64,000 bases of DNA from Tetracladium setigerum (GCA_031472005.1 PZJY01000009.1:1240001-1304000), one strand, 5' to 3'; shown: positions 1-11,210, counted from the stretch's first letter. The notes: a model not told the origin generated them from the sequence alone. Program-made: numbers and translations.

Positions 1-25
1 ACCAGACTATGGCCCCGCTCATCTA

Positions 26-1911
26 CTATTCCAGACTAAGAATTCCACCTCCATTCTTGAATGGGTGATAATGATCTTCAATCGGCCCTTCAAACGTCTC
101 CTCCATTTCAGCAGCATCCATTCCAGATATAATACTCCTGTGGCAATTTTGTTAGCACAAGTTTACGCTAATATTGGCAAAGGTCAACACGTACTCATCT
201 GTTGCCAAAACCTCAAATCCTGGGACGCAATCCACCAATGCGAACAGGATGTAAGAGCCCACGAAGGACCAGGTGAAACCAATCAAGGCTTCCAGGAGTT
301 GAATACCAAGTTGCCTGGTGTTGCCGTCAAAGAAAACACCTCCAGCGATCTCGGTGGCACCATCATACGCTGCGACTTCCTTTCGGGCGAAAAGTCCGGT
401 TGCAACAGTCCCGACTATGCCACCAATGCAGTGGGTGGCAAAGGTATCACCGTTGTCAACCCACCTCATCCGAGCCGCAAATTGGGTAGACTTAATTCGG
501 AGCGCCTGGCGACAGATGATGGCCCCTCCAACGCCAAAGAAGAAAGAGGTCGTCATGTCGATGAATCCCGCAGCTGGAGTGATCATGACGAGGCCCGAGA
601 TGGCGCCCATGAACGTAGAGTCGAGTGACCATCTACCAGTCTCGTAATACGTCATGATGGCCCAGGTCATTGCACCACCGGATGCACAAAGATTGGTTAC
701 ACACATCGCCATGATCGATTTGAAATTCAAGGAAAGTGTGGTACCGGCGTCGAAAGCAAGCCATGAGTTCCATATGATGACCAAAGCCAGAAGCTGGGAC
801 AAGGAGTTGCCTGGCGCATGAAGCTTGAGATGCGAAGGGGTTCGGATTGCAGACTTTCGGGACCGGAAGAGAGGGTATGAGAGGTAGACGGAGAGCGCAG
901 TAGCTGTAGCACCAGAGCAAACTACAACAAAGGTCAGTCCCAGAGCGCTCTATAAAATTTCCCAGTTATGATCGACGTACTATGAACCTGTAGTTGATAT
1001 CACTAGGTTAGCAAAAAAATTCATAATTCGAGAGGCTATTAAGACAACGCCAGGAACGAAGACTCGATGTAGTGAATGAACATTGAGAGTCAGAACAAAT
1101 GAGAACGAAATTCATTAAACTTACAGGTGTGCCTCCAGCGAAATCTAATACTCCCAATTCTCCAAGGAAACCAGTATCAGACCAGACCATGTGCGCAAGT
1201 GGGCAGTAGATGAAAGTCGACCAAAGCTTGAATGAAATAAGCACGGTTCCCTCCATCAGTACGAGAAACTCACAAAGATGAAAGGAATAATGGCCACAAC
1301 CCTTCCTCTCTCAAAAGCGCCTCCAATCGCAATGGCACAGACGGTAGCCAGGAAAACCAGTTGGAACTCGCTGAAGAGAATGGCAGGAATCGTGCCGACG
1401 GGATCAGCAAGCACTCCTCGATGGAATGCATACTTGAAGTCTCCGAAGACGCCGTTACCTTCTCCGTAGGCGATGCTATATCCAACGACGAACCATTGAA
1501 TCGTGCAGCATCCCATGACGTAGAGAGATGGGAGGAAAGAGGACATGCCATTTCGACGATGACTGTAACCGGAGTATGCTAGTCCTACTGCTGGGATGAT
1601 TGGCCAACAGAAGACTGTGCAGGCGAGGACGAAGAGCTGGGGTATTGTTAGCAGGATTCACAAACGGAGCCATGAATTCGACGATATTTCTGCAAGTGCA
1701 GATGTAATTTCATCCAGTACAGATATGGAATTAAGAGCACGAAAGTGAAGAGCTGTCTTAATCTGCCAATTCTGACAAGCCTCGTGGTGCCATGTATACA
1801 TATCGTAGATTTGAAAATAACGACAAACTAATTAAAGTAAAATAAATAGAAACTTACAGTATCAGTCAAATCACATGATTCCCATGCCTTTAGCACGGCT
1901 GAGGAAACCAT
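26..1911 (-). CDS. Ammonium transporter (Amt/MEP family)
   Basis: Plasma-membrane ammonium transporter. Six exons were inferred: 1911-1858, 1636-1274, 1226-1125, 987-981, 921-195 and 137-26. They join in frame to 454 residues, a normal length for fungal MEP proteins. Visible family signatures are the N-terminal AYSGY segment, the VLDFAGGTPVHI segment with the conserved Asp and first pore His, the second pore His in FATHCIGGIVG, and the C-terminal SGMDAAEME region. Exon 4 is only 7 nt (GTTCATA) and supplies the VHI codons. The start was chosen because exon 1 (MVSSAVLKAW) ends at a perfect GTAAGT donor in the right phase. Six HGATAR motifs lie just upstream, consistent with nitrogen-GATA control. 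The family call is firm; the 5' exon and the microexon are inferred from conservation. Confidence 0.93.
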
Positions 1912-2789
1912 CTCGAGTGCTCCAATAATCTACGATAGATAGTGGACAATCTATCTATAATGCGGGAGAGACAGACGTCACTTTCGAAGTGAAATACATG
2001 TAAAGGAAAATCTCTCTCCAATGAAAGAATCGCTTGACGTCGTTTTCGAGGCTGTCGCAGACAGAAAATATCACGGTAAAAGCAATGAGATAGATAGATA
2101 GTTGGCTGAGTTTGGGGGAGGAAAATAGTCCAGAAGTACATAGTGGCTTTCTGAGCTTGAGCTTGAGCTTGGACCTCAAAATGCCACTTGCCGCATTGGG
2201 AACTTGATAAGGCCATGCTTGGTGAAGATTGTCCCCGGCGCACAGAGCCAGTCAGCGACCTTCTCTCCTTCACGACCTGCTTCAAGTAACATTTGGTGTA
2301 AGTTTCTGGACAAAGCACCGAGCATTATTCACAGGCTGAGGGAGTGTGGAGAGAAATAGAGTATCGCTTGGCTTACCTGCCATTACTACTGTAGTACAGT
2401 ATTTCGTCCCAAAAGGAAGTGCTGCCCCCTCGTCGTGTCCCTGACCAATGACCGGCATTCAGACCGTTTTGAGGCAGTCTTGGGGACATGTTGTCTCGTA
2501 GTATAGTTTGGTCGTTGCATTTAGCAAACGTAACAGAATCTCCGATTGCGCGATTGGTAAATTGACTGATGCACATCAGCCTGTTACTTCTTCTCCTCGG
2601 AGCGCGTTATAAATAATAAGCTGATGCCCCCCATCCCATACATCAGCCATTTGAGGTGAGGGCTTGTTCTCCGAAGCTGAGAATGGGCCAAGCCAGAACT
2701 TGTTATTCAACACCACTTCTCAAAGGCAAGAGAAAGAAAGTACCTAGTGGAACGGCCACCAAAGGATGTGCCATCTTCAGTTTGGCCTC
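1912..2789. other. Intergenic region upstream of the ammonium transporter
   Basis: No gene is supported here. Besides the GATA cluster it holds a short hexamer run of gcttga at about 2156-2172. The rest is presumably 5' UTR and promoter of the transporter, plus the 3' side of the regulator gene. Confidence 0.5.
1933..2101. promoter_or_regulatory. Cluster of HGATAR motifs upstream of the ammonium transporter
   Basis: Six matches to HGATAR occur in 170 bp. They are at 1933-1938, 1937-1942, 1951-1956 (reverse), 2088-2093, 2092-2097 and 2096-2101. They lie 22-190 bp upstream of the transporter ATG. AreA/NIT2-type GATA activators bind such sites in nitrogen-catabolite genes. Three of the sites belong to a short GATA microsatellite, so part of the cluster may be repeat slippage. 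Confidence 0.5.
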
Positions 2790-4139
2790 TCAGAACAAAC
2801 AGGATACATTGGCAATTTCATCAAAGTACTCCCACCAAGACCATTCTAACGTTTTCGGATCCGCATCCAACTTCGCCCACCTCTTCTCCAGGAACTCCTG
2901 CAGAGAACGTAAACTCTCGAAGCTCAAGTACCTCGACGTTGTGAAGAGACTCTTCAGTGTCGTAGCTCGCTGCGCAGGAAGAAGACAGTGCGAGCTAACG
3001 ATAAGGAGAGGGAAAAGAATGCAATGATGGAGGCTTTCCGTGAGATCGGTTCCGGCCAGCAAATCCATGCATGATTTAACAGTTTTCTGGACTAACTCGT
3101 GGTTCACATCAAGCCCACTGAGCGCGCGATAGAGATATACCGACGCCGAATATCGATACACAGAGCAAAATGCTCCCCAACCAGGTCTCTCTTGTGTTCC
3201 ATCCTCCTGCTTTATGTAGGTGTCGGGACCTTGTTGTTCAAGGGCCATTTGTATAGATAGCAGTGTGCCAATCTGCACTGTATTCCGGCAATTTCGAACC
3301 TCGAATCCGTAGCTCGCGAGCTGAGAGATGATGGCCATCGTCTCGAGGAAAGGGTCGTTCGCTTTAACATTGCCCCACCATGGTTCGGAATCCCCAAATT
3401 CGGCCCAGGCGTTGGACTCGAAGAAGGGTTGGTCGCCGATGAGCAGGGAGTGAGTGAGATCCATCGTTGCGAAGATGGAAAACATGAGAATGGGCAACTC
3501 TTGTTTCGCTGTGAATACATCGCGCATTCCGGCCCACTGCTTCAGAATAGCCTTCCCTCCAACAAGATGGTAATGTGTTGCAGAGCTATCCTTCGTCGGC
3601 TCGATGATGCCATCAAGAATACAGAGCAGCACGTTGGCGATGAAAAGCGACTGGTTGATCTCGTCCGAATGCTCCACCATCAGATGTTGTCTAAACAACT
3701 TTAATGCTTCATTCCTGCCCTGTATGGTCTCCAGACAAAGCGCCTGAACGTTCGCGGAACGATAGGCATAGTGCGCGTTACTCACGGCGATAACGCTCTG
3801 CATTAGGATGGGATCTTTGGAGAGGAAATCCAGGTTGAGGTGCGGGACGGTATTCGATAAGTTGAAGCGCGGAAGCAGTTCCTTCTCAAAGTAGAGCATA
3901 TGGCCATCGGAACTCTGTCGCAATAGCAGAGGTGGTTGAAAAATCGCAGGTATCTTCTTCCCAGCCAATCTTCCTCTCGATGCGACACAATCCGTCCATC
4001 GCAGGCGTACTTTGCCGTAGCTGCACTCCCGCCCTATCTTCTGGCACTTGTCGCATGCGGGTGTCTTGAGATCGCAGATCACTCTCCTCTCCTTGCAGCT
4101 CCAACATGACCCTTCGATTGTCCGTATTCTCGGAGGCAT
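2790..4139 (-). CDS. Zn(II)2Cys6 transcription factor
   Basis: Single-exon gene of 449 residues starting at an ATG. The binuclear zinc-cluster DNA-binding domain is at the extreme N terminus, with Cys at residues 12, 15, 22, 29, 32 and 39 (CX2CX6CX6CX2CX6C). It is followed by a basic KVRLRW stretch. The remainder is alpha-helical in character and resembles the fungal-specific regulatory region of Upc2-like factors. I see no linker coiled coil. Its targets cannot be read from the sequence. The neighbours (ammonium and siderophore transporters) are possible but unproven targets. No intron is needed. Confidence 0.93.
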   Translation of the reverse strand: MPPRIRTIEGSCWSCKERRVICDLKTPACDKCQKIGRECSYGKVRLRWTDCVASRGRLAGKKIPAIFQPPLLLRQSSDGHMLYFEKELLPRFNLSNTVPHLNLDFLSKDPILMQSVIAVSNAHYAYRSANVQALCLETIQGRNEALKLFRQHLMVEHSDEINQSLFIANVLLCILDGIIEPTKDSSATHYHLVGGKAILKQWAGMRDVFTAKQELPILMFSIFATMDLTHSLLIGDQPFFESNAWAEFGDSEPWWGNVKANDPFLETMAIISQLASYGFEVRNCRNTVQIGTLLSIQMALEQQGPDTYIKQEDGTQERPGWGAFCSVYRYSASVYLYRALSGLDVNHELVQKTVKSCMDLLAGTDLTESLHHCILFPLLIVSSHCLLPAQRATTLKSLFTTSRYLSFESLRSLQEFLEKRWAKLDADPKTLEWSWWEYFDEIANVSCLF

Positions 4140-5544
4140 TTCGTGATTCGAGAAGACATGGGTTGTTAGGGAGAGGCTTGACGACAGCAGCGGCGGCGGC
4201 AGGAGTTGAGGGACGACAAGATCGGGGTGAACAGCAGGCTGTTCATGGTGGTGGTGGTGGTGGCTGTTCCGTTGCTGGACCTTATCGAATCAACGAGATC
4301 TGATACGGAATGGCAGAATGCTGAAAAATCGACTGGACTGGCTTGACCCCCACACATACACGTGATTTGACGGCGGGGATCACTTCCCGTTCCCGAGGTC
4401 TGCACTTTGTTCTAGAAGGCTGGACCTTCCTTTTAGGGCTGTGTATCTAGGTAGTTGAGTTGTGAAGTGTATGTCAAATAATGCGAATAATAATTTGAAG
4501 AATAATTTGAAGAATAATTTCAGAATCTTGCTATTTCTCTGAAATTAGCCGAATCTTGGAGTCTTTGTTTTCTTTCTCAACGAAGCGAAGCGATGCACTG
4601 CAATTCAAACTGTGGAGGAGTATCAGAAATTCGCGCCCATGGCATGCTGGTCTTTATTTTTATACATCTAATATAGAGACCATAGCACATATTTTTTATT
4701 TACTAGAAATTAAATATAAATTTCTAGAATCGACGAAAAGACGAAAAGACGAAAAGACGAAAAGTTGAAAAGTTGAAAATATATAAAAGGCGAAAGGTTA
4801 AAAATTTAAAAAGACGTTAAGGATATGAAGTCGAAAAGTCGAAAAGTCGAAAAGATAAAAAGACGGAAAGATAAAAGGTTAAAAGACGAGAAGATGAAAA
4901 GTCGAAAAGTCGAAAAGTCGAAAAGACGAAAAGACGTAAAAGATAAAAAGTTGAAAAGACGCAAAAGACGGAGAGACGAAGAGATCTCTCCACCTCCACC
5001 GCAGGGCCTTGGGAGAGCCATCAGAGCGTCACTCGCCCCTAAAACATCGCCTCCCTTCTGTTGGTGGAGGGAGCGGGAAGGCAGTCTTGGTCCAGGGGAC
5101 CTTTTTCAAGTCATAAGCGAGACGAGAACAATTTGTGAACATTAAATTTCCTTATTATATTAATAATTAACACCATTTCCTCGTTCCTGCCCCGGCCAGT
5201 ACAGCAGACGGATATTCCTCACAACACCGCACTACACACTACACAGATGTAATGGAAAGCCAACTGTTTTTTCCCTTGGAGACCAAAATGAACGCACACT
5301 TCATATGAAATAAAAATGGCATCACTTTCGCCTGGTGTAACAATAAAGATATCAAAGATTGGTGTGAAGTGTTCTTGTCCTCGAACGGTTGGGAGGAAGT
5401 CCATCTGCGTGACTCGCTTAATTTCTTTAGCGGATGACTGCGGAAGAGCAATGTTAGCCTTTTCTTGCGTTCCCATGAGGAAGCAATTAAACCTCGAGAG
5501 GAGAGGGATAGAATGCTTTTCTTTAGAAAAAAGAGATTAAAGGA
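4140..5544. other. Intergenic region with AT-rich and low-complexity DNA
   Basis: No gene is supported. The segment holds a GGC/GTGGT-rich stretch at about 4186-4265, an AT-rich patch at about 4470-4735 and the purine-rich array listed separately. A 9-bp inverted repeat (ctagaaatt, 4703-4711, and aatttctag, 4719-4727) sits in the AT-rich patch. An open frame on the minus strand near 5219-5476 could be an alternative 3' exon of the siderophore transporter, because that gene's stop codon overlaps a GTAAGT donor. Confidence 0.5.
4731..4985. repeat. Purine-rich minisatellite of GACGAAAA/GTCGAAAA units
   Basis: About 255 bp made almost entirely of imperfect 8-9 bp words such as gacgaaaa, gtcgaaaa and gttgaaaa on the + strand. 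Frames through it give only repetitive Lys/Arg/Ser or Phe/Leu/Ser peptides, so it is treated as non-coding. A related array lies at 9769-9900. Confidence 0.85.
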
Positions 5545-7471
5545 TTACTTACTATGGCCCTCTTCGGCTTCCGGTTGACTCTGCTCCTTGCTCAACTTTG
5601 GATTTCTCAGACACATCGCAAAGAATATGAGCGGCACACACAAGCAAATACCAGTGATACACAACAATCTCTGCACATGTTGATAACTATGTATGATCGC
5701 CGTTCTCTCTGGCGTTCCTACTGGGAACTCATACACCGTGCTCAATGGCGAGCCATAGAATGTAGCTGCCAATGTCGCGTTGTTCGTGAAAGCTAGGTTG
5801 GTCTGAAGGGTGTTGAAGAGTGTTTGCGACCAGATGGCACCGGAGACACAGTTTCCGAGCGCAGAACCGATCGAGTAACAGGCGAGGTAGAGACCAGTGA
5901 TCACAGCGACATGTTCGTGTTGAGTTGCGGATTGAATCGATGCTTGTGCAGGGTAAGGGAACAAACCACCTGCAATACCCAGCAGAACTTGGGCACCAAT
6001 GACACCTGATTTGGCACTACTTCCACTGCCGCCGCGGAATCTGATCAAGAGCCCAAAGGCGACCATGAATAGAGACGTACCGGCAACGATGATGTATTTG
6101 AGGCGGCGGATCTTGAAGATCACGAATGAGATTATGATACCGGAGAGGACGGAGAAGAAGGAGTAGAATGAGGAGATTCGCGTGGCAGTCATAATGTCGA
6201 AGTCAAAGGCGATGATCAGGACCGAGTATAGGAAGCCTCCTTGGAGATACCAGGCGAAGTTCAGGAACGAGGCTATTCCAAGGGCAGCCCAGACAGCACG
6301 GTCTTTGAGGAGGTAGAAGGGAACCAGTGGGTGTTTAGCAGCTCTTTCCCAGAGGATGAAGACTGGAATACAAAGAATACCGATGACGAGCGGTGCAATA
6401 ACGTGAGCTGTTTTCCAAGTTGTGACTACTCCACCAGCGACTGTGAGAGGCACAAGGATGAGTGCGAAGACGGCAATAAGAAGGATTATACCGATGACAT
6501 CGAGCTGCCAGAATAACTGTACGGCCAGCTTCGCAGCTCCGAGATGTTGGAAGGAGGATTTGTAGTTGTCAAGTGCTCCGTTCTTGCGAGCTCTTCGGCT
6601 AGTATTCCAGAGCGTAAAGATCAAAGGAAGAGCGCAAACGAAGTATATAATTGTCCACATTGCAATGCCCCACCTCCATGTGGTGGCCCCTAGAACAGCA
6701 GCTGAGACGTTTCCGGATATCCAGGTGTTTATCAAGAATGGCATGGCTGGGATGTAGGAGAAGAAAACACGTGACCTCATGGAAGTTGTATCTGCGATGA
6801 TGACTTCAACCAGAAGGATCACACAGGTATATCCAATCTGATAGAATACAGCTCCGGCACAGAATGATGAGACCTTAAAACCCCAGTCAGTATTGCTGGA
6901 CTCAAATATTAACCGGGTGGAGGGAGATAGGGTCAACACCACTAAAGCTGGAGCAACACCTCGAGAATTTTAAACCTACGTTATTGGAGCAGGCTTCAAT
7001 AATCGTACCCAGGAGGTAAAAAAAGACTGATACCAGGACAAGTCTGTACAAAGTCAGTTTCCGGAGAATTTCACAAATCATGGGCAACTCACTCAAGACG
7101 ACCAAACACATCGGCAATTTTTGCAGCTGTCGGCTGAGCCGCCGCAGCAATGACGCCTCTCAAGACATTGACGGTCGAAAGCAACGAATGGCTTTTATAA
7201 CTGTCCGTGGCCGCGGGCTGGTACGCGTATCTCAGCGTTCCGTCCAGCGTGTAGCAGTAAGCGATGAGGAAGACGCTCAGGAAGAGACAGATGCGATCGG
7301 TTTTGGTGAGCGTGGCTGAGATGGCTTCGATACGCTGTACACCAGGGCTTTTCTTGCCGAGGAGATTATTGTTGTCGTCGTTGCTGACCGTCGGTTCGAG
7401 GGAGTGGGATGTTTTTCATCCTGAGATGTGGGGAGGTGCTCCCGTGTGGGAGATGAGTCGGAGTGCGACAT
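5545..7471 (-). CDS. Siderophore-iron transporter, MFS/SIT family (apparent N-terminal frameshift)
   Basis: Proton-coupled uptake of ferric siderophores across the plasma membrane. Exons were inferred at 7471-7093, 7043-6980 and 6873-5545; with the frame restored the product is about 590 residues, normal for SIT/ARN proteins. SIT signatures include PGVQRIEAIS, FLIAYCYTLDGTLRYAYQ, QPTAAKIADVFGR, ACSNNVSSFCAGAVFYQIGYT (across an exon junction) and a C-terminal loop before the last helix. The ATG at 7471 opens a frame (MSHSDSSPT...) that is one base out of register with the conserved frame. The registers meet near 7440, in an A5 run in GATGAAAAAC; one more A would give a continuous frame. Two ATCWGATAA motifs lie upstream. 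The stop overlaps a GTAAGT donor, so an alternative C terminus is possible. Confidence 0.9.
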
Positions 7472-7790
7472 TGTGGGGGAATCTGTTGATACTCCAACAG
7501 ATGGGTTTTAATCTGCTTGAGATTATGAGAGAGCTAATGTCAAGCTCAATAATATCGAGAGAAAGATATGAACCGCTCTCAGAGAGGAGGAGCACACAAT
7601 CAAGAATCCAGAATGTGTGACGTATGACAAGTGTCACTCAATAAGCGAAAGTCTCTCAAGAAGAAACTTCTGAATCTCGTCGAAGGTCCAGCAATAAATA
7701 CGTAGAAATGGTGCACAAGCCGAATATATAAACAAGTGAGAGATGAAAACAAACAAGCGCGAGGGGGAAAAAGTCAGATTGATAAACTTC

Positions 7791-7799
7791 TTATCAGAT
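7791..7799 (-). promoter_or_regulatory. ATCWGATAA iron-GATA motif
   Basis: The minus strand reads ATCTGATAA, an exact match to the ATCWGATAA consensus bound by SreA/SRE-type iron repressors. It lies about 320 bp upstream of the siderophore transporter ATG and in its orientation. Function is inferred from motif plus gene identity. Confidence 0.55.
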
Positions 7800-8311
7800 C
7801 GAAACTCTTTCCGCGCCACGCCACTCATACGTCGACTGACCCGAACCTAGCTACTCGCAAATTCTCCTCTCTTCGACCCTGAACCCTTACCCTCACCCTC
7901 ACGCAGGCTTTCTATTCGCTCCATCCCGGTCTAGTGGTTCCGAGAGACAAGACTATGTGAATGGATCAACCAGTTAGAAATGGATATGTCTCAAGCCCGA
8001 GAAGGATCATGATCCCAGCCCTTCCCATGAGCAAGCACATCGTTCCCATCGTTCGGACGATGTAACAGGGTGATCGGAGTGTGCGAGAAGGACTAAACCC
8101 GTACAAGCCTTTTAGTATCCTGATCAATTGGCGGTATTCATAAGCTTGCAGAAAAAAAGGTAGGGATCGACACTGCTAAAGCTATGTGTGGATTCGGTAC
8201 CGTATCCGTAGTTGTGTGTGGTGCAGTACATGTGAGTCGTGCATAGTAGTAAGGTTGTAGTCTAAAGTGCTCCCACCAGCTTGTGGCTTTTGGTGGCTCC
8301 CAATAACAATC

Positions 8312-8320
8312 TTATCAGAT
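8312..8320 (-). promoter_or_regulatory. Second ATCWGATAA iron-GATA motif
   Basis: Again an exact ATCTGATAA on the minus strand, about 840 bp upstream of the siderophore transporter ATG. Two exact 9-mers in one upstream region strengthen the case for iron-GATA control of that gene. Confidence 0.45.
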
Positions 8321-9768
8321 TGTAGCTCGTGATCACAATTTCACACACACATCTTTTGGTGCAGAAAACCCTCTCGCGCTTCGACTGTTTGTGGTGGGAA
8401 GATGGGAGAGTTGAGGATGTTTTGTTTTGTTTGGAGCTTCGCAGCTTGTTAACGTTACATAACAAGCTCCGAGCTGACGGCATGGGTCTTGGCACCATTG
8501 GCATATAGTGGGGGGCCTCCTTCGTGTTGACGCAAAACTGGGGTGCAGAAGCCACCAAAGAACGAGGAAAAGTGGCGATTTGGAACGGAATACTCGGAAG
8601 CAATTGGGTGAAAATTAAGAGAAAGAAAAAAGTAATTATCGAGAGGAGTGAAATTTTGGAGATATTTTAGTGAGGAGTTTGGAAGGTTCTTCTCAGTAAG
8701 TTGATTAAGTGTACTTGACTCAAATGAGAGTATACATCTCGGTTCGAAATAGTGTTGTGGTGGTGCTTCACGAAAGTGTAAATTACTCGTTGTCTCTCAA
8801 CTACAGAGTGAACTCTCATGGGCTGAAACCTATCACGAGAACCATGTTTCTCCCCAAGTGTCCAATATTGATTATTAAGGCAAGTATCCGAAATTTGGCG
8901 CAGAATAATTGATCATGTACCAAAAATGACTGACTTACTGTTGTGCTTGGAATCCAGCCCTCTCTCAACAGAGGAGAGGGGGCTACGGATCAGAACCACC
9001 ACAGACTCAAACTATTCCATACAAAATAAGCCTTGTATGCTAAGAGTTCTCTCCAAATTAACCGGAAGGAAATTAAGGAAAGTATAATCTTCGCAAAAAA
9101 AGTTCCACAGTATTGTACTGTACTGTACACTCAAATCACCACCAACCACTTGAAATTGAGGCTCTTTCTCCTCTTAAGACCTCATCCCACTTCACCTTTG
9201 ATCCTAGCCGACCTACCACCCACCCCTCCGACGGGCTCGACCCATTTAGGAAGGAATAATGCAATAAATTTTTCAAACCACCAATTCAACGAAATCCAAA
9301 GTTTGGTACAGTACAATAATCGCAAATGCACAAGCTTACAAGTTACAACTAAGTACCATGCTTTACTGTACTTCTCGGAGAAGCCGGTGTGTTTTGCCGC
9401 ATTCTTGCATGCATGATATGATCTTCCAAGGAACAGTCAAGGAAAGGCAGTACAGTATCACATCACTATCATCAGATTTTTTCCCTCTTTTTTTTTTTTT
9501 TAGGCAGACATAAAATGTACCTTTCCATCTCGTGTTGGCATTGGGAAGGATTGCCTTTTTCTGTAGCACGTAATCCTCATCGTAGGCTCTTGGTGCTTGG
9601 ATATCAGAGGGCCTTGGCACCTATTTGCCATGCTGACAAAAGTACATATTCTTGATATCTCCCGCTGCCACAGCGAACGCAAATCGTATTTTATATAAGC
9701 AAGAAGAAAATTTATCTAACTAGGTAGAAGCAATTTATATAGTAGCTGATTAGTCACACGTGTCTCGC

Positions 9769-9900
9769 CTTTAAAAAGGTTGAAAAGTCGAAATTTAAAA
9801 AAGTTAAAATACTAAGAAATTAGAAATTAAAAAAAATTGAAAAGTGAAAAACCTGAAAAACGAAAAATATATATAAGTTGAAAAGAATTGAAAAATTAAC
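9769..9900. repeat. A-rich low-complexity array related to the one at 4731
   Basis: About 130 bp of words such as gttgaaaa, gtcgaaat and gttaaaat, sharing vocabulary with the array at 4731-4985 but more decayed and more AT-rich. Non-coding. Confidence 0.7.
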
Positions 9901-10129
9901 CGTGCTAAGTATTACGTCTGCTTTGGCAGTGGAGCGTAAGCGATACTGGAAATCAAACACAAATATCCGGAACAAGCGACTCACTACTGAAATTTATGGT
10001 GGCATTTGCGAGAGCGTTTTCCGGAAAACACATTCCCAAAGACTAAAACCTCATAACTGGGTATAACTCAATTTCCATGAATACTTTTTTTTCTTCCTCT
10101 CTCTTCAAATCCCACGTCTACCTATGACC

Positions 10130-11210
10130 TTAATACCCACCCGTCTCAGCACCCGGTTCCAAAAACTCTGGCACCTTAACATCAACCCTCTCCTGCCCAA
10201 TCCCCCTCCTCGTTGCCTCCTCCAAAATATCCCCAGTGGCTGTCGCACCCACACGACTAACACCGACAGCCATAACTCTCAACAGATCATCCAAATTCCT
10301 CACTCCGCCGGCAGCCTTGATCTTGACATCTCCAGTCACGTGCTTCTTCATCAGTTCGAGATGAGCGATGGTGGCGCCCTTGTAGTTGTAATCGCCGTTG
10401 GGCTGCTTGACAAAGCCGTAGCCTGAGGAGGTCTTGACGAATGCTACGCCTATCTCGGAGCAGATTTCACAGAGTTTGATGATTTCTTTGTCGCCGAGGT
10501 CTTTCGGTTGAGGTTAGTTTTGCTAGGGATATATGTAGATTTTTCTGATGTATGTGTTTTCTCGTATTGGTAATAGAAGAGAAAGAGGGAAAACTTACAG
10601 TCGTTCTCGAAAATGACTTTGAGAATTGAGCCGGCTTCAACAACAGCTTCGTTTACCAATCGAATCTCGTTCTTCACGAACTCCCATTTTCCACTTAACA
10701 CTCGCCCGACTGATCAATCCCAAAAAGTCAGTGTATGTATCAAATTTGCAAAAGCACCAATCATCTAATCATTTCTTTTGTTCAAAATCACAAAAAGAGT
10801 TTGAACTCACTATTGACAACCACTGCAATACCACAATGTTAGCATTCATTCCCCTCAAGTGATAAAACCCTTTATCTCATCCATCCCAGGAAGTAAAACT
10901 CACTATCAACCTCACTTCCACCCTCCTCAGCCGCCCTCCTCGCCTCAAAGACCTTAACTTCCGTCGAGCTATTCCCATGCGGAAAGCCAATGACAGGACA
11001 AACGCCGACGCCGGACCCCTCCAAGATCTTCTTCGCGAAGAGGATGTGGTACGGCTTCACACAGGCGGTAGCCACGCCGTATTTCTTGCTGATCTCTAGG
11101 CCGTTGGCGACGAAATCGTCGGTCATGGTTGGGTGTAGGAGGGAGTGATCGATCATTTTGGCGAGGTCGTTGATCGAGACGTTGAGCGTTGTTGCGCGTG
11201 TGCTGGCCAT
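10130..11210 (-). CDS. Deoxyribose-phosphate aldolase (DERA)
   Basis: Cleaves 2-deoxyribose-5-phosphate to glyceraldehyde-3-phosphate and acetaldehyde in deoxynucleoside catabolism; cytosolic. Exons were inferred at 11210-10904, 10822-10811, 10709-10599 and 10500-10130, joining in frame to 266 residues, a normal size. The start is MASTRATTLN. Class I aldolase signatures are MIDHSLLHP, ACVKPYH, EVDMVVNIG, the Schiff-base lysine in VAFVKTSSGY, the second lysine in VKIKAAGGVR, and the C-terminal tyrosine of ETGGY, which matches the conserved catalytic C-terminal Tyr of the bacterial enzyme. Exon 2 is a 12-nt microexon that restores the highly conserved MVVNI segment, which makes the splicing convincing. 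Confidence 0.95.

Larger units (their letters stand above)
7472..10129. other. 2.7-kb intergenic region, no supported gene
   Basis: All frames are short, lack family resemblance, or start at non-ATG codons. Contents are the two iron-GATA motifs, a T-run at about 9489-9502, CT-rich stretches, and an A-rich array at 9769-9900. The left part is presumably the promoter of the siderophore transporter. Confidence 0.5.

Noticed and set aside
4731..4985. CRISPR-like or coding interpretation of the repeat array
   Set aside because: The units are contiguous 8-9 bp words without spacers, and the genome is fungal.
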